Positions 1-9,408 are shown, counted from the stretch's first letter. The stretch: DNA of 64,000 nucleotides from CAXMMR01 sp963692975 (GCA_963692975.2 CAXMMR010000010.1:124001-188000); one strand, 5' to 3'. Notes: a model not told the origin generated them from the letters alone. Numbers and translations are program-made.

Positions 1-2177
1 CGAGCCTCAAGGCGCTGCTGGCGCTGATCGGGGCTAGCCGGGGCGACGTCGAAGAGTGGCCGGGCGAGCCGGCGGACGTGCCGGCCGGGCGGGTCGAGCT
101 GTTGCGGCTGGCGCTGCTGCCGGCGCCGGCGCTGTCGCGCTGGGGTGCCGCGAGGGCTCTCGAGCTTGCGGGGATGAGCGCGATCGAGGCGGCGGATCAG
201 CAGGAGGAGGCGCTGGCGATCGCGATCCGTCTGCGCCAGGCGATCGAGCTGCCGGGCGCGCGGGCGGCGCTGGTCACGCCCGACCGGGCGCTGGCGGCGC
301 GGGTGACGGCGGAGCTGCTGCGGTTCGGCATCGTCGCCAACGACAGCGCCGGCGAGCCGCTGGGGCAGACTCCGGCCGGGGTGTTCCTGCGGCTGCTGGC
401 GGCGGCGGCGACCGAAGCGGCGGGGCCGCCACTCTCGCCGGTGCCGCTGCTGGCGCTGCTCAAGCACCCGCTGGCGGCGGCGGGGCTGTCGCCGGCGGCG
501 TGCCGGGCGCAGGCGCGGGCGCTGGAGCGGCGCTGCCTGCGCGGGCCGGCGCCGACGCCGGGGGTGGACGGGCTGCTGGCCGGCGGCGGCGATGCGGGGT
601 TTCTCGGCCGGCTGGGCGAGCGGCTCGCGCCGCTGCTGCGGCTGGAGCGGCGGCAGGTGGCGCCCGAGGCGCTGATTGCGGCGCTGTTGGCCGCCGCCGA
701 GGCGATGGCCGAGAGCGAAGAGGCTGGCGGAGCCGCGCGGCTTTGGGGCGGCGAGGAGGGGGCGGCGCTGGCGCGCCATCTGGGCGAGGCGGCGGCGGCG
801 TTGGCCGGGTTGCCGGACCAGCGTGCGGGCAACCTGTCGGGATTGCTCGACGCCTTGCTGGAGGGGGCCTCGGTGCGCGGGCGGCGGGCGCTGCGCGGGC
901 GCGAGGGCGTGCGGGGCGAGCATCCGCGGGTGTTCATCTGGGGCCTGCTGGAGGCGCGGCTGCAATCGGTCGAGCTGGTGATCCTGGGCGGCCTGGCCGA
1001 GGGGATCTGGCCGCCGGCGACCGATCCCGGGCCTTGGCTGAGCCGGCCGATGCGGCGCGCGGTCGGGCTGCCGTCACCCGAGGAGGCGGTGGGGCTGGCG
1101 GCGCATGACTGGATGATGAGCGCTTGTTCGGCGCCGCTCTGCGTGCTGTCGCGGGCGCTCCGCCGGGACGGGGCGCCGGCAGTGCCGTCGCGGCTGTGGA
1201 CCAGGCTGGCGGCGCTGCTGAGCGGACGGGAGATGACGTTGCCGGCCGACCCGGCGCTCGGCTGGGCGCGGCTGCTCGACCGGCCGGCGGGCGTGCCGCA
1301 GCCGGTGAAGCCGCCGCGGCCCTGCCCGCCGGTGGCGCTGCGGCCGCGCTCGCTCAGCGTCACCCAGGTCGAGAAATGGATTATCGATCCTTACGCCATC
1401 TATGCGCGCCACGTCCTGCGGCTGCGGCCGCTGGAGGAGCTCGACATGTCGGTCGACGCGATCGAGTACGGCGAGGTGGTGCATGACGGCATCAGCCGCT
1501 TCCTGGCCGATTGGCCGACGGGCGCGCTACCGGCCGACGCCGCGGTGCGGCTCGAGGGTTGCCTTGGTGCGGCGCTCGCGGATCGGCGGCTGCGGCCGGC
1601 GATCGCCGCGTGGTGGTCGCCGCGGCTGCGTCGGATCGCCGACTGGGTGGCCGGGGAGGAGGCGCGGCGTCGGCGCGAGCGGCCGGTTCGGGTGCTGGCG
1701 GCGGAGCTCCGCGGCGCATGGGCGCTGGACGGCGGGGCGGGGCCGTTCGTCTTGACCGCGCGGGCCGACCGGATCGAGTGCCATGAGGACGGCACGGTGT
1801 CGATCCTGGACTACAAGACCGGGGTGATCCCGACCGAGGACGAGGTGAGAGCGGGGCACAAGCCGCAGCTGCCGCTGGAGGCGGCGATGGCCGAGCATGG
1901 CGGCTTCGACGGCGTCGCCGGGGTGGTGGGCGAGTATGCCTATTGGAAGCTGACCGGCGGGCGCATGCCGGGCGAGGCGAGGTCGCCGGTCAAGGCCGAG
2001 GAGGTGCGCGACATCACCCGGCAAGCGGCGGAGCGCTTCGTCGCGCTGGTCCGCAGCTTCGACCATCCGGCGCAGCCCTACCTGTCGCAGCCGCATGCCG
2101 GGCGGCCGCCGCGCTTTTCGGATTATGCCCAGCTGGCCCGGGTCGGCGAGTGGGCGGCGGCGACGGAGGCGGAGTGA
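1..2177 (+). CDS. addB: AddB, helicase-nuclease subunit (5' truncated by window edge)
   Basis: C-terminal ~725 residues of the AddB subunit of the AddAB double-strand-break repair helicase/nuclease, which processes DNA ends for RecA-dependent recombination. The frame is open from base 3, so the true start lies before the window. The visible part ends in a PD-(D/E)xK nuclease domain: the block around 1380-1500 (YAIYARHVLRL, then EYGEVVHDGISRF) leads to the catalytic LDYKTG near 1807-1824. It overlaps addA by the GTGA junction at 2174-2177, so the two subunits are probably translationally coupled. Few cysteines are visible, so the iron-sulfur staple of Firmicutes AddB is not evident. Identification rests on the nuclease motif and the adjacent addA; confidence is high. 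Confidence 0.93.
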   Translation, partial: SLKALLALIGASRGDVEEWPGEPADVPAGRVELLRLALLPAPALSRWGAARALELAGMSAIEAADQQEEALAIAIRLRQAIELPGARAALVTPDRALAARVTAELLRFGIVANDSAGEPLGQTPAGVFLRLLAAAATEAAGPPLSPVPLLALLKHPLAAAGLSPAACRAQARALERRCLRGPAPTPGVDGLLAGGGDAGFLGRLGERLAPLLRLERRQVAPEALIAALLAAAEAMAESEEAGGAARLWGGEEGAALARHLGEAAAALAGLPDQRAGNLSGLLDALLEGASVRGRRALRGREGVRGEHPRVFIWGLLEARLQSVELVILGGLAEGIWPPATDPGPWLSRPMRRAVGLPSPEEAVGLAAHDWMMSACSAPLCVLSRALRRDGAPAVPSRLWTRLAALLSGREMTLPADPALGWARLLDRPAGVPQPVKPPRPCPPVALRPRSLSVTQVEKWIIDPYAIYARHVLRLRPLEELDMSVDAIEYGEVVHDGISRFLADWPTGALPADAAVRLEGCLGAALADRRLRPAIAAWWSPRLRRIADWVAGEEARRRRERPVRVLAAELRGAWALDGGAGPFVLTARADRIECHEDGTVSILDYKTGVIPTEDEVRAGHKPQLPLEAAMAEHGGFDGVAGVVGEYAYWKLTGGRMPGEARSPVKAEEVRDITRQAAERFVALVRSFDHPAQPYLSQPHAGRPPRFSDYAQLARVGEWAAATEAE

Positions 2178-5100
2178 ACAAGCCGCCGCGACTGGAGCAG
2201 CTGACGCTCGACCCCTCGGCGCGGGCCAATGCCGAGCAGCGTACGGCGTCGGACCCGGCCGCCTCGGTGTTCGTCTCGGCCAATGCCGGCTCGGGCAAGA
2301 CCAAGCTGCTGGTCGACCGGCTGCTGCGGCTGCTGCTCGGCGGGGCGGATCCGGCGCGCATCCAATGCCTGACCTATACTAAGGCGGCGGCGGCCGAGAT
2401 GGCGGTGCGGCTGAACGGCCGGCTCGGACAGTGGGTGACGTCCGACGACGCGCGGCTGGACGCGGCGCTGGGCGAGCTGGGCGTGCGGCCGGACGGCGAG
2501 ACGCGGGGGCGGGCGCGCAGCCTGTTCGCGGCGGTGCTCGACCTGCCGGGCGGGATGCGCATCGGCACCATCCACGCCTTCTGCGAGGGGCTGCTGAAGC
2601 GGTTCCCGCTGGAGGCGCGGCTGTCGCCGCATTTCCGGCTGATCGAGGACGCCGACCGGGCGGTGGCGCTGCAGGCTGAGGGCGAGGCGGTGCTGTCGCG
2701 GGCGGCGCCGGCGCCCGTGGCGGTGGTGGCCGGGCTGGTGCGGGCGGCGGATTTCGACGAGCTGGTGCGCACGCTGGAGGCCGAGCGGACGCGGCTGGCG
2801 CCGCTGCTGGCCTTGCCCGAGGCTGCGCGGCGGCGGCTGGTGTGGCAGGCGGCCGGGGCGGTCGATGCGGATCATGACGCGCTGACCCGGCGGGCGGTCG
2901 GCGGCGTCGACGAGGCGGCGATGCGTGAGGCCGGGCGGACGATGGTCGAGAAGGCATCGCCGACGATCCAGACGCGTGGGGCTGGACTGCTGGATTGGCT
3001 GAGCGGCGATCCGCTGGAGCGACGCGCGGGCTGGCAGCGGTGGCGCGGGCTGTTCATCAGCGATAGCGGCAAGCTTTATGAACCAGCTACGATGTGCAAC
3101 GGCAAGCTGGCCAGGTCTCAGCCGGCTGTCCTTGCTGCCCTCCTCGCCGAGCAGCAGCGCGTGGGCGAGATCGAGCAGGCGCGGTCGGCGGTGCTGCTGG
3201 CGGAGGCGACGGCGGCGCTGCTGGACCTCGCGGCACCGGTGCTGGAGGCGTTCGCCGCCGGCAAGGCGCAGGGCGAGATGCTCGATTTCGGCGACCTGAT
3301 CGACCGCGCGAGGCGGTTGCTGCGCGAGGAGCCGGGGGCGGCCTGGGTGCTGTTCAAGCTCGATGGCGGGCTTGATCACCTGCTGCTTGACGAGGTGCAG
3401 GACAGCGCGCCGGCGCAGTGGGACATCGCGGGCGCGCTCTCCGAGGAGTTCTTCGCCGGGCTCGGGGCGCATGAGGATGCGGGGCGGGCGCGGCGTACGG
3501 TGTTTGCGGTCGGCGATCCGAAACAGTCCATCTACTCGTTCCAGGGCGCAGCGCCGGGCGCCTTCGAGCAGGCGCGCGAGCGCTTTCGCAGCCTGGTCGG
3601 CCGGGCCGGAGCGGTGTTTCGCGAGGGCACGCTCGACGTGTCGTTCCGCTCGACGCCGGCGGTGCTGCGGCTGGTGGACGCGGTGTTCGCCGACGGAGCG
3701 GCGGGGGTGGGGCAGACGCGGCACGTAGCGCATCGCGCCGAGGCCGCGGGGATGGTGACGCTGTGGCCGCTGGCGCCGCGGCCGCCGCTGCCGGAGCTGC
3801 TCGAATGGTCGGCGCCGGCGCGCAACGAGGGGCTTGAGACGGCGCCGCAGCGGCTGGCCGAGAGCCTGGCGCGGCACGTACGCGGGCTGATCGAGGCGGA
3901 AACGCCGCTGCCGAGCCGCGGCGGGCGAGCGCTCCGGGCGGGCGACGTGCTGGTGCTGGTGCGGGCGCGCAGCGCCTTTCAGCGGGCGCTGGTGCGGGCG
4001 CTCAAGGTGCAGGGCGTGCCGGTGGCCGGGCTCGACCGGATGAAGCTGACCGAGCAGCTCGCGGTGCAGGACCTGATGGCGCTCGGCGACTGGCTGCTGC
4101 TGCCGGAGGACGACTTGGCGCTCGCCTGCGTGCTGACCTCGCCGCTGGGGGGTTTGAGCGACGACGAGTTGATGGCGCTGGCGGCCGGGCGGCGGCAGGA
4201 GCGGCTGTTTGCGGCGCTGGAGGCGCGGGCGGACGAGCGGCCGGCCTGGCGCGCCGCACTCGACTTTCTGGGAACGCTGCGGCGGCGGGTCGATTACGTG
4301 AGCCCGCATGCGCTGCTGAGCGAGGCGCTGGGGCCGCTTGGCGGACGGGCGCGGCTGTTCCACCGGCTCGGGCCGGAGGCGGCCGAGCCGGTGGACGAGC
4401 TGCTCGCGGCGGCTTTGCGCTTCGCCCAGAGCCATCCGGCGTCGCTGCAGGGCTTCCTGCACTGGCTGCGCCGCTCGGGCACCGAGGTGAAGCGCGAGGC
4501 CGAGGGCGCGGGCGACGCGGTTCGGGTGATGACGGTGCATGGCGCCAAGGGGCTGCAGGCGCCGCTGGTGATCCTGCCCGACACCACCGGGATGCCGAAG
4601 CTGCCGCCGGCGTTGCTGTGGGGCGAGGCGGACGGGATCGCGGTGCCGCTCTGGGCGCCCGGTGGCGAGTTTGCCGCGCCGGCGTTCAAGGCGCTGCGCG
4701 AGCGGGAAAAGCAGGCCCAGCGCGCCGAGTACAACCGCCTGCTCTACGTGGCGCTCACCCGGGCTGAGGACCAGCTGCTGGTGTGCGGTTGGGAGAGCGG
4801 CACCAAGACGGATGCGGGCTGCTGGTATCAGCTGGTCGAGGACGGGATGAGGCGGCTTGCGGCGCAGAGCGCGCCTTCCGCCGTCTTCGAGGGCCGCGAG
4901 GAACGGGTGCATCGCGATGCCGTCTCGGTGGCGCCGGCAAGCGCCGAGCGGACGCCGGCCCTGGCTGAGCCGGCGCCCTCCTGGCTTGGGGTCGCGCCGC
5001 ATTGGCGGCCGGCGCCGCTGCCGGTGGAGCCCGTCCGGGCGCGGCCGTTGGCGCCGAGCCGGCCGGACGGGGTGGAGCTCGGCGAGGCGCCGGATGCGGC

Positions 5101-5629
5101 CTCGCCGCTCGGCGCGCGCCGCGGCCAGGACAGGTTCCAGCGCGGCCGGGTGGTGCATGCGCTGCTGGAGCACCTGCCGGCGCTGCCGCCGGCGGGGCGG
5201 CTCGAAGCCGCGCGGCGCTACGCCGTGCGCGCGGGCGAGGCGGCGACGCTGGCCGAGCAGGTGCTGCGCATCGTCGACGACCCGGACCTGGCGCCGCTGT
5301 TCGGCGCGGGCAGCCGGGCCGAGCAGCCGCTGGTCGGGCTGGTCGGCGAGCGGGTGGTGTCCGGGCAGGTCGATCGCATGATCGTGGGGGCAGACAGCGT
5401 CGAGGTCGCGGACTTCAAGTCGAACCGGTTGCCGCCGGGGCAGGTGGAGGACACGCCGGTGATGTACCTGCGGCAGATGGCGGCGTATCGCGACCTGCTG
5501 CGGCTGATCTATCCCGGGCGGACGGTGCGCTGCCGGCTGATCTGGACCGAGGGGCCAAGGGCGGTGCTGCTGCCGGATGGGCTGATGGATCGGGTGATGG
5601 GCAGCAGCAAGGAAGGGGTTCTTTTTTGA
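2174..5629 (+). CDS. addA: AddA, UvrD-like helicase-nuclease subunit
   Basis: ATP-dependent 3'-5' helicase and nuclease subunit of AddAB, 1151 residues. The GTG at 2174 is chosen because it overlaps the addB stop (GTGA) and gives the family N-terminus ahead of Walker A (SANAGSGKT, residues ~35-43). Superfamily 1 motifs follow in order: LLLDEVQDSAPAQW (motif II), VGDPKQSIYSFQGA (III), SFRSTPAVL (IV), VMTVHGAKGLQAPLV (V) and YVALTRAEDQLLV (VI). The C-terminal RecB-like nuclease has GRVVHALLE, GQVDRMIV and DFKSNR. The last few codons (GVLF and stop) are supplied by repeat A1, so the native C-terminus was probably altered by or co-evolved with the repeat. Confidence 0.96.
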   Translation: MNKPPRLEQLTLDPSARANAEQRTASDPAASVFVSANAGSGKTKLLVDRLLRLLLGGADPARIQCLTYTKAAAAEMAVRLNGRLGQWVTSDDARLDAALGELGVRPDGETRGRARSLFAAVLDLPGGMRIGTIHAFCEGLLKRFPLEARLSPHFRLIEDADRAVALQAEGEAVLSRAAPAPVAVVAGLVRAADFDELVRTLEAERTRLAPLLALPEAARRRLVWQAAGAVDADHDALTRRAVGGVDEAAMREAGRTMVEKASPTIQTRGAGLLDWLSGDPLERRAGWQRWRGLFISDSGKLYEPATMCNGKLARSQPAVLAALLAEQQRVGEIEQARSAVLLAEATAALLDLAAPVLEAFAAGKAQGEMLDFGDLIDRARRLLREEPGAAWVLFKLDGGLDHLLLDEVQDSAPAQWDIAGALSEEFFAGLGAHEDAGRARRTVFAVGDPKQSIYSFQGAAPGAFEQARERFRSLVGRAGAVFREGTLDVSFRSTPAVLRLVDAVFADGAAGVGQTRHVAHRAEAAGMVTLWPLAPRPPLPELLEWSAPARNEGLETAPQRLAESLARHVRGLIEAETPLPSRGGRALRAGDVLVLVRARSAFQRALVRALKVQGVPVAGLDRMKLTEQLAVQDLMALGDWLLLPEDDLALACVLTSPLGGLSDDELMALAAGRRQERLFAALEARADERPAWRAALDFLGTLRRRVDYVSPHALLSEALGPLGGRARLFHRLGPEAAEPVDELLAAALRFAQSHPASLQGFLHWLRRSGTEVKREAEGAGDAVRVMTVHGAKGLQAPLVILPDTTGMPKLPPALLWGEADGIAVPLWAPGGEFAAPAFKALREREKQAQRAEYNRLLYVALTRAEDQLLVCGWESGTKTDAGCWYQLVEDGMRRLAAQSAPSAVFEGREERVHRDAVSVAPASAERTPALAEPAPSWLGVAPHWRPAPLPVEPVRARPLAPSRPDGVELGEAPDAASPLGARRGQDRFQRGRVVHALLEHLPALPPAGRLEAARRYAVRAGEAATLAEQVLRIVDDPDLAPLFGAGSRAEQPLVGLVGERVVSGQVDRMIVGADSVEVADFKSNRLPPGQVEDTPVMYLRQMAAYRDLLRLIYPGRTVRCRLIWTEGPRAVLLPDGLMDRVMGSSKEGVLF

Positions 5630-5732
5630 AAAAAAGAACCAGAAAACTTTTGCTCGAGGAGATGCTGGTAGGCCGCAAGCACCCTTCGGATAGAAGTTTT
5701 TTGCCTCTTTTTTTCAAAAAAGAAGCGCTTCC
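5617..5732. repeat. Repeat family A, copy A1 (addA/trxA gap)
   Basis: Left arm hairpin GGTTC-T6-G-A7-GAACC (5617-5640), followed by an A-rich strand ending CTTTTG. After a ~40 bp core comes the mirror-image right arm, starting near GGATAGAAGTTTTTTG and ending AAAAAAGAAGCGCTT. The arms are inverted relative to each other. It overlaps the addA stop and separates addA from trxA. It could act as a bidirectional terminator; no function is shown by sequence alone. Confidence 0.85.
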
Positions 5733-5797
5733 CCTTACTGCTTGATGCGGCGCGGCCAATGGACCATTTCGATGATCTACGAGTTCAGGAGATGACG

Positions 5798-6124
5798 ATG
5801 AGCGCCAACACCGTGGCCGTGACCGATGCCAGCTTCGAGGCCGACGTTCTCAAGGCGCCGGGGCCGGTGCTGGTCGACTTCTGGGCGGAGTGGTGCGGCC
5901 CGTGCAAGATGATCGGGCCGGCGCTCGAGGAGATCGGCGCCGAGATGAAGGGCCAGGTGACGATCGCCAAGGTCAACATCGACGAGAACCCGATGACGCC
6001 GAGCAGCTACGCGGTGCGCGGGATCCCGACGCTGATCCTGTTCAAGGACGGCAAGCCGGCGGCGACCAAGGTGGGCGCGCTGCCGAAGAGCCAGTTGCGA
6101 GAGTGGGTGAAGACGTCGCTTTGA
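5798..6124 (+). CDS. trxA: Thioredoxin
   Basis: Cytoplasmic thiol-disulfide reductant of 108 residues. The active site WCGPC lies in the context DFWAEWCGPCKMIGP (residues ~28-42). The cis-proline motif GIPTLILFKDGK and the C-terminal amphipathic helix complete the fold, at the family's usual length. The ATG at 5798 has AGGAG at 5787-5791, six bases away; an in-frame ATG at 5792 and a longer reading to 5759 are possible but fit the family less well. The addA-trxA order is common in alphaproteobacteria; here repeat A1 separates them, so trxA probably has its own promoter. Confidence 0.96.
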   Translation: MSANTVAVTDASFEADVLKAPGPVLVDFWAEWCGPCKMIGPALEEIGAEMKGQVTIAKVNIDENPMTPSSYAVRGIPTLILFKDGKPAATKVGALPKSQLREWVKTSL

Positions 6125-6144
6125 CGCTCGGGCGGTAGGCGGGC

Positions 6145-6350
6145 AAGGCCAGAGGCTCTGCCTCTGGACACCGCTGGGGCCCGCGGCTCCAGACCCCATC
6201 CGTTAGGATTAGGATGGATGCATTCTTGCTTGGCGAAGCCGATCAATCCTGATGCTACGGTATGGGTCTCGCCGTGGCAACGCTGATAAAAGATGGATTT
6301 TAAAGGCTTCGCCTTTAATGGGGTCCAGGGGCAAGGCCCCTGGGCTTCCT
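6145..6350. repeat. Repeat family B, copy B1 (complete, inverted)
   Basis: Between trxA and gloB, which converge here. From the left: hairpin CCAGAGGCTCTGCCTCTGG, then a GGGGCC/GGCTCC hairpin. A ~90 bp core contains a TTGGCGAAGCCGA stem. On the right are AAAGGCTTCGCCTTT and CCAGGGGCAAGGCCCCTGG. The layout is the reverse complement of copies B5, B7 and B8. Its place at two convergent 3' ends suits a terminator role. Confidence 0.8.
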
Positions 6351-6360
6351 TGTTTGTACT

Positions 6361-7089
6361 CTATCGAAAACTGTCTTTGCCGGCACGAATCTTGGCCAGT
6401 TGCTCGACCGAGCCCGCGCGCAGAAATGGATTGGCGGCCTTCTCGTCGCCGAGGCGCGTGGGGATTGTTGGCTCATTGCGGCTGCGTTTGTCGTTCACGC
6501 TTGCTGCCATGGCTTGCAGGGCTGCGTTGCCGGGGTCGACGGTCAGAGCGTAGCGGGCGTTCGACTGGGTGTATTCGTGGCCGCAGCAGACCAGCGTTTC
6601 GTCGGGCAGCATGGCAAGTTTCCGCAGGCTGGCGAACATCTCGGCGGGGGTTCCCTCCAGCAGCTTGCCGCAGCCAAGGCTGAACAGCGTGTCGGCGCAC
6701 AGTAGCACCGCGCCGTCTGCGAAGTAGTAGCTGATGTGGCCTCGGGTGTGGCCTGGGGTGTCGATCACGCGGGCGATGCTCTCGCCGAGGCGGATGGTGT
6801 CGCCTTCCTGCAGCTTTTGATCGAGGGCTGGCAGGCGGTGGGCGTCGGCGGCGGCGCCGACCACGGGGACGTGGTAGCGGGCGCGCAACTCGTCGACGCC
6901 GGCGATGTGGTCGTCGTGGTGGTGGGTGATGATGATCATGTCGAGGCGGCCGCCGGCCGCGTCGATCGCGGCGGCGCAGGCTGCGGCGTCGGCGGGGTCG
7001 ACGATGGCGGTGGCGCTGGTCGCGGCGTCGCGCAGCAGCCAGGCATAGTTGTCGGCAAGGATCGGCACGCGCTGAGCGGTGACTGGCAT
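6361..7089 (-). CDS. gloB: Hydroxyacylglutathione hydrolase (glyoxalase II)
   Basis: Hydrolyses S-lactoylglutathione to lactate and glutathione, the second step of methylglyoxal detoxification. The protein has 242 residues with the binuclear metal motif THHHDDH (residues 55-61). Further metal ligands follow in DTPGHTRGHISYY, LLCADTLFSLGCGKLLEG and VCCGHEYT. The C-terminal substrate-binding part holds NDKRSRNEPTIPT. The ATG at 7089 has GGAGAC just upstream; the frame stays open further upstream but without family similarity. Divergent from the methyltransferase, with 48 bp between them. Confidence 0.96.
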   Translation of the reverse strand: MPVTAQRVPILADNYAWLLRDAATSATAIVDPADAAACAAAIDAAGGRLDMIIITHHHDDHIAGVDELRARYHVPVVGAAADAHRLPALDQKLQEGDTIRLGESIARVIDTPGHTRGHISYYFADGAVLLCADTLFSLGCGKLLEGTPAEMFASLRKLAMLPDETLVCCGHEYTQSNARYALTVDPGNAALQAMAASVNDKRSRNEPTIPTRLGDEKAANPFLRAGSVEQLAKIRAGKDSFR

Positions 7090-7137
7090 GATGGTGTCTC
7101 CTCGGTGCTGGGCCGCGCTTCGTGGTAGGATGAGGCC

Positions 7138-7845
7138 GTGATGAGTAGCGGCGGGCAGGCGGCGGAGTTCTATCAGACGGCGCAGGGCGCGATGGCGGCG
7201 CGGCTGCTGCGCGAGCGGCTGGCGGCGCTGTGGCCGGACGCGAGCGGGCTGTCGGTGCTGGGGCTGGGCTATGCGGCGCCGTTCCTGCGGGTGTGGCGCC
7301 AGCAGGCGGCGCGCACGGTGGCGGCGTTTCCGGAGCAGACCGGCGCGGTGGCGTGGCCGAAAGCGGCCAGCGCGTCGTGCCGGGTCGAGGAGGGCGCGCT
7401 GCCGTTCGCCGACTTGTCGTTCGACCGGGTGCTGCTGGTGCATGGGCTCGAGGTGGCGCAGACGGTGAGGCCGCTGCTGCGCGAGGTGTGGCGGGTGCTG
7501 CGCGACGACGGCCGGCTGCTGGTGGTGGCGCCGAACCGGGCGGGGCTGTGGGCGCTCTCCGAGCGGACGCCGTTCGGGCATGGGCAGCCGTACTCGCAGG
7601 GGCAGATCGGCGGGCTGCTGGCGGCGTCGCTGTTTCGTGTCGAGCGGCGCGACGGCGCGCTGTATGGGCCGCCGAGCCAGCTTCGGGTGCTGCTGCGCAC
7701 CGCGCGGGTGTGGGAGCGGGCGGGGCGGCGATGGCTGCCGACGCTGTCGGGGGTGACCTGCACCGAGGCGGTCAAGGACGTCTATGCCGGGGTGCCGGTA
7801 AGCGCGCCGGTTCGCCGCCGGCTGGTGTTCGTGGACGCCGGCTGA
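7138..7845 (+). CDS. Class I SAM-dependent methyltransferase
   Basis: 235 residues of the UbiE/Methyltransf_11 type. The SAM-binding region is degenerate but recognisable: SVLGLGYAAPFLR near residues 40-52, an acidic loop EEGALPFADLSFDRVLLVHGLE near 85-106, and the post-motif LREVWRVLRDDGRLLVVAPNR. The substrate is unknown. It starts at GTG 7138 or ATG 7141 with AGGATGAG just upstream. Its stop overlaps the start of the next gene by one base (TGATG). Proximity to gloB is frequent in alphaproteobacteria. No function beyond methyl transfer can be assigned. Confidence 0.85.
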   Translation: MMSSGGQAAEFYQTAQGAMAARLLRERLAALWPDASGLSVLGLGYAAPFLRVWRQQAARTVAAFPEQTGAVAWPKAASASCRVEEGALPFADLSFDRVLLVHGLEVAQTVRPLLREVWRVLRDDGRLLVVAPNRAGLWALSERTPFGHGQPYSQGQIGGLLAASLFRVERRDGALYGPPSQLRVLLRTARVWERAGRRWLPTLSGVTCTEAVKDVYAGVPVSAPVRRRLVFVDAG

Positions 7846-8681
7846 TGGACAATTGGTTGCACGAGCGGGCGTCGCTGCCGCTCGGGGCCACGCTGTGCGG
7901 GGTGATCCTGCTGGTTGTCGCCGGCATTGTCGGGCTCGAGGCTGAGCTTGGCGCGCCGCCGCAGCCGGCGCGGGTGCTCGCGGTGGCGAAGCCGGCGCCG
8001 GCGACGGCGCATCCGCCGTTCCGGCCGCTGGCCGAGCTGCCGGTGTTGGCGCCGCCCTCCTTCGAGGTGGCGGGCATCGGGCCGGATCGGCAGGTGGTTG
8101 CGGCCGGGCTGGCGGCTCCGGGGGCGATCGTCAGCATTCTCGACGGGGCGCGCGAGGTCGGTCGCGTGCGGGCTGACGCGTCAGGACGGTGGGCGTTCAG
8201 CGCGACCGAGGCGCTGGCGCCTGGCGGGCATGAGCTGGGCCTGGCTGAGCGTGCGGCCGGGGCGCCGGCGGATCGGCCGCCGACGCTGGGCGACGCGCCG
8301 ACGATGCTGGTGGTCAGCGACGCGACACCAGCCGCTTCGCCGGCGGTCGTGGCGGGGCCGCCGGATCACGCGGCGGCGGGCCATCCTGCGGCGGCGGGCA
8401 GGCCGGCGTTGCGCATCATCACCGCATCCTATGACAGCCTCGGCACGCCGCGGCTGAGCGGGCGGGCGGCGGGCGGGGCGCCGCTCGTGGTGCTGCTGGA
8501 CGGGCGGCGGGCTGGCCGCGCCAGTGCCGACGGCCGCGGACGGTGGGCGGTCGCACTCGCCGAGCGCGTCAAGGCAGGGCGCCACCGCGTGCAGGTTCAG
8601 CAGGTCAGCGCCGGCGGGCGGGTGCTGATGGCCGCCGACAGCCCGCTGGTGCGCGATCGGGCCGCGCTGCCAGACGATTGA
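7845..8681 (+). CDS. Membrane-anchored Ig-like repeat protein, unknown function
   Basis: 278 residues. An N-terminal transmembrane segment (~residues 13-33, LPLGATLCGVILLVVAGIVG) is followed by a Pro/Ala-rich linker. Then come two copies of a short beta-sandwich module of the kind seen in bacterial Ig-like domains: roughly residues 70-125 (VVAAGLAAPGAIVSILDG...GRWAFSATEALAPG) and 195-255 (PRLSGRAAGGAPLVVLLDG...GRWAVALAERVKAG). It is probably anchored in the inner membrane and faces the periplasm. The start codon overlaps the methyltransferase stop, so the two are probably co-translated. Function unknown. Confidence 0.7.
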   Translation: MDNWLHERASLPLGATLCGVILLVVAGIVGLEAELGAPPQPARVLAVAKPAPATAHPPFRPLAELPVLAPPSFEVAGIGPDRQVVAAGLAAPGAIVSILDGAREVGRVRADASGRWAFSATEALAPGGHELGLAERAAGAPADRPPTLGDAPTMLVVSDATPAASPAVVAGPPDHAAAGHPAAAGRPALRIITASYDSLGTPRLSGRAAGGAPLVVLLDGRRAGRASADGRGRWAVALAERVKAGRHRVQVQQVSAGGRVLMAADSPLVRDRAALPDD

Positions 8682-8712
8682 CCCTCCACCGTCCAGCCGC
8701 CATCTAGCATCG

Positions 8713-9408
8713 GTGTCGTTGATCCAATCCTTCCGGCTGGTGCTGGCGCCGCCTCACCCGGCGGCCAGGCCGTTTCTGGCCGGGGGCGCCACGGTGGCCG
8801 CACTTGGGCTGGTGCTTCGGCTTGCCGATGCCAGCTGGCTGAGCGGCTGGCTGCTCGGCGTCGGCATCGTGTTCACGCTGTTCTGCCTGTATTTCTTCCG
8901 CGATCCGGAGCGCACGCCGCCGGTACGCGCCAGTGTGGCGCTGGCGCCGGCGGATGGCCGGGTGGTCTCGGTCGAGCGGGCGGTGCCGCCGGCGGAGCTC
9001 GGGCTGGGCGAGGCGGCGCGCTGGCGCGTCGGCATATTCCTCTCGGTGCTCAACGTGCATGTGAACCGTGCGCCGGCGGCCGCCACGGTGTCGGCGATCA
9101 GCTATCGGCCGGGCAAATTCGTCAATGCCAGCCTCGACAAGGCCTCGGTGGACAACGAGCGCAACGCGCTGGCCCTGCTGCTGCCGGACGGCCGGTCGCT
9201 GGCGGTGGTGCAGATCGCCGGGCTCATCGCGCGGCGCATCCTGTGCGATGTGCGGGTGGGCGATCGGCTGGCGGCCGGGGCGCGCTTCGGCATCATCCGG
9301 TTCGGCAGCCGCACCGATCTCTATCTGCCGGAGGGCGTCACGCCGCTCGTCGTCGTCGGTCAGACCATGGTGGGCGGCGAGACGGTGCTCGCCGATCTCG
9401 GCGCGTGA
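8713..9408 (+). CDS. psd: Phosphatidylserine decarboxylase proenzyme
   Basis: Converts phosphatidylserine to phosphatidylethanolamine at the inner membrane. The 231-residue protein is of the short (archaeal-type) class. Two hydrophobic segments near the N-terminus precede YFFRDPERTPP. The domain continues with LAPADGRVV, VGIFLSVLNVHVNRAP and the self-cleavage motif FGS in IIRFGSRTDLYLP; cleavage between G and S makes the pyruvoyl group. The start is GTG 8713, with TTG 8719 as an alternative; no strong ribosome site. It is followed 16 bases later by pssA, so two consecutive steps of the pathway form one operon. Confidence 0.95.
   Translation: MSLIQSFRLVLAPPHPAARPFLAGGATVAALGLVLRLADASWLSGWLLGVGIVFTLFCLYFFRDPERTPPVRASVALAPADGRVVSVERAVPPAELGLGEAARWRVGIFLSVLNVHVNRAPAAATVSAISYRPGKFVNASLDKASVDNERNALALLLPDGRSLAVVQIAGLIARRILCDVRVGDRLAAGARFGIIRFGSRTDLYLPEGVTPLVVVGQTMVGGETVLADLGA

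Noticed and set aside
2123..5173. Long minus-strand open frame of about 1,000 codons opposite addA
   Set aside because: Arg/Gln/His-rich composition and no domain; addA on the plus strand has all helicase and nuclease motifs.
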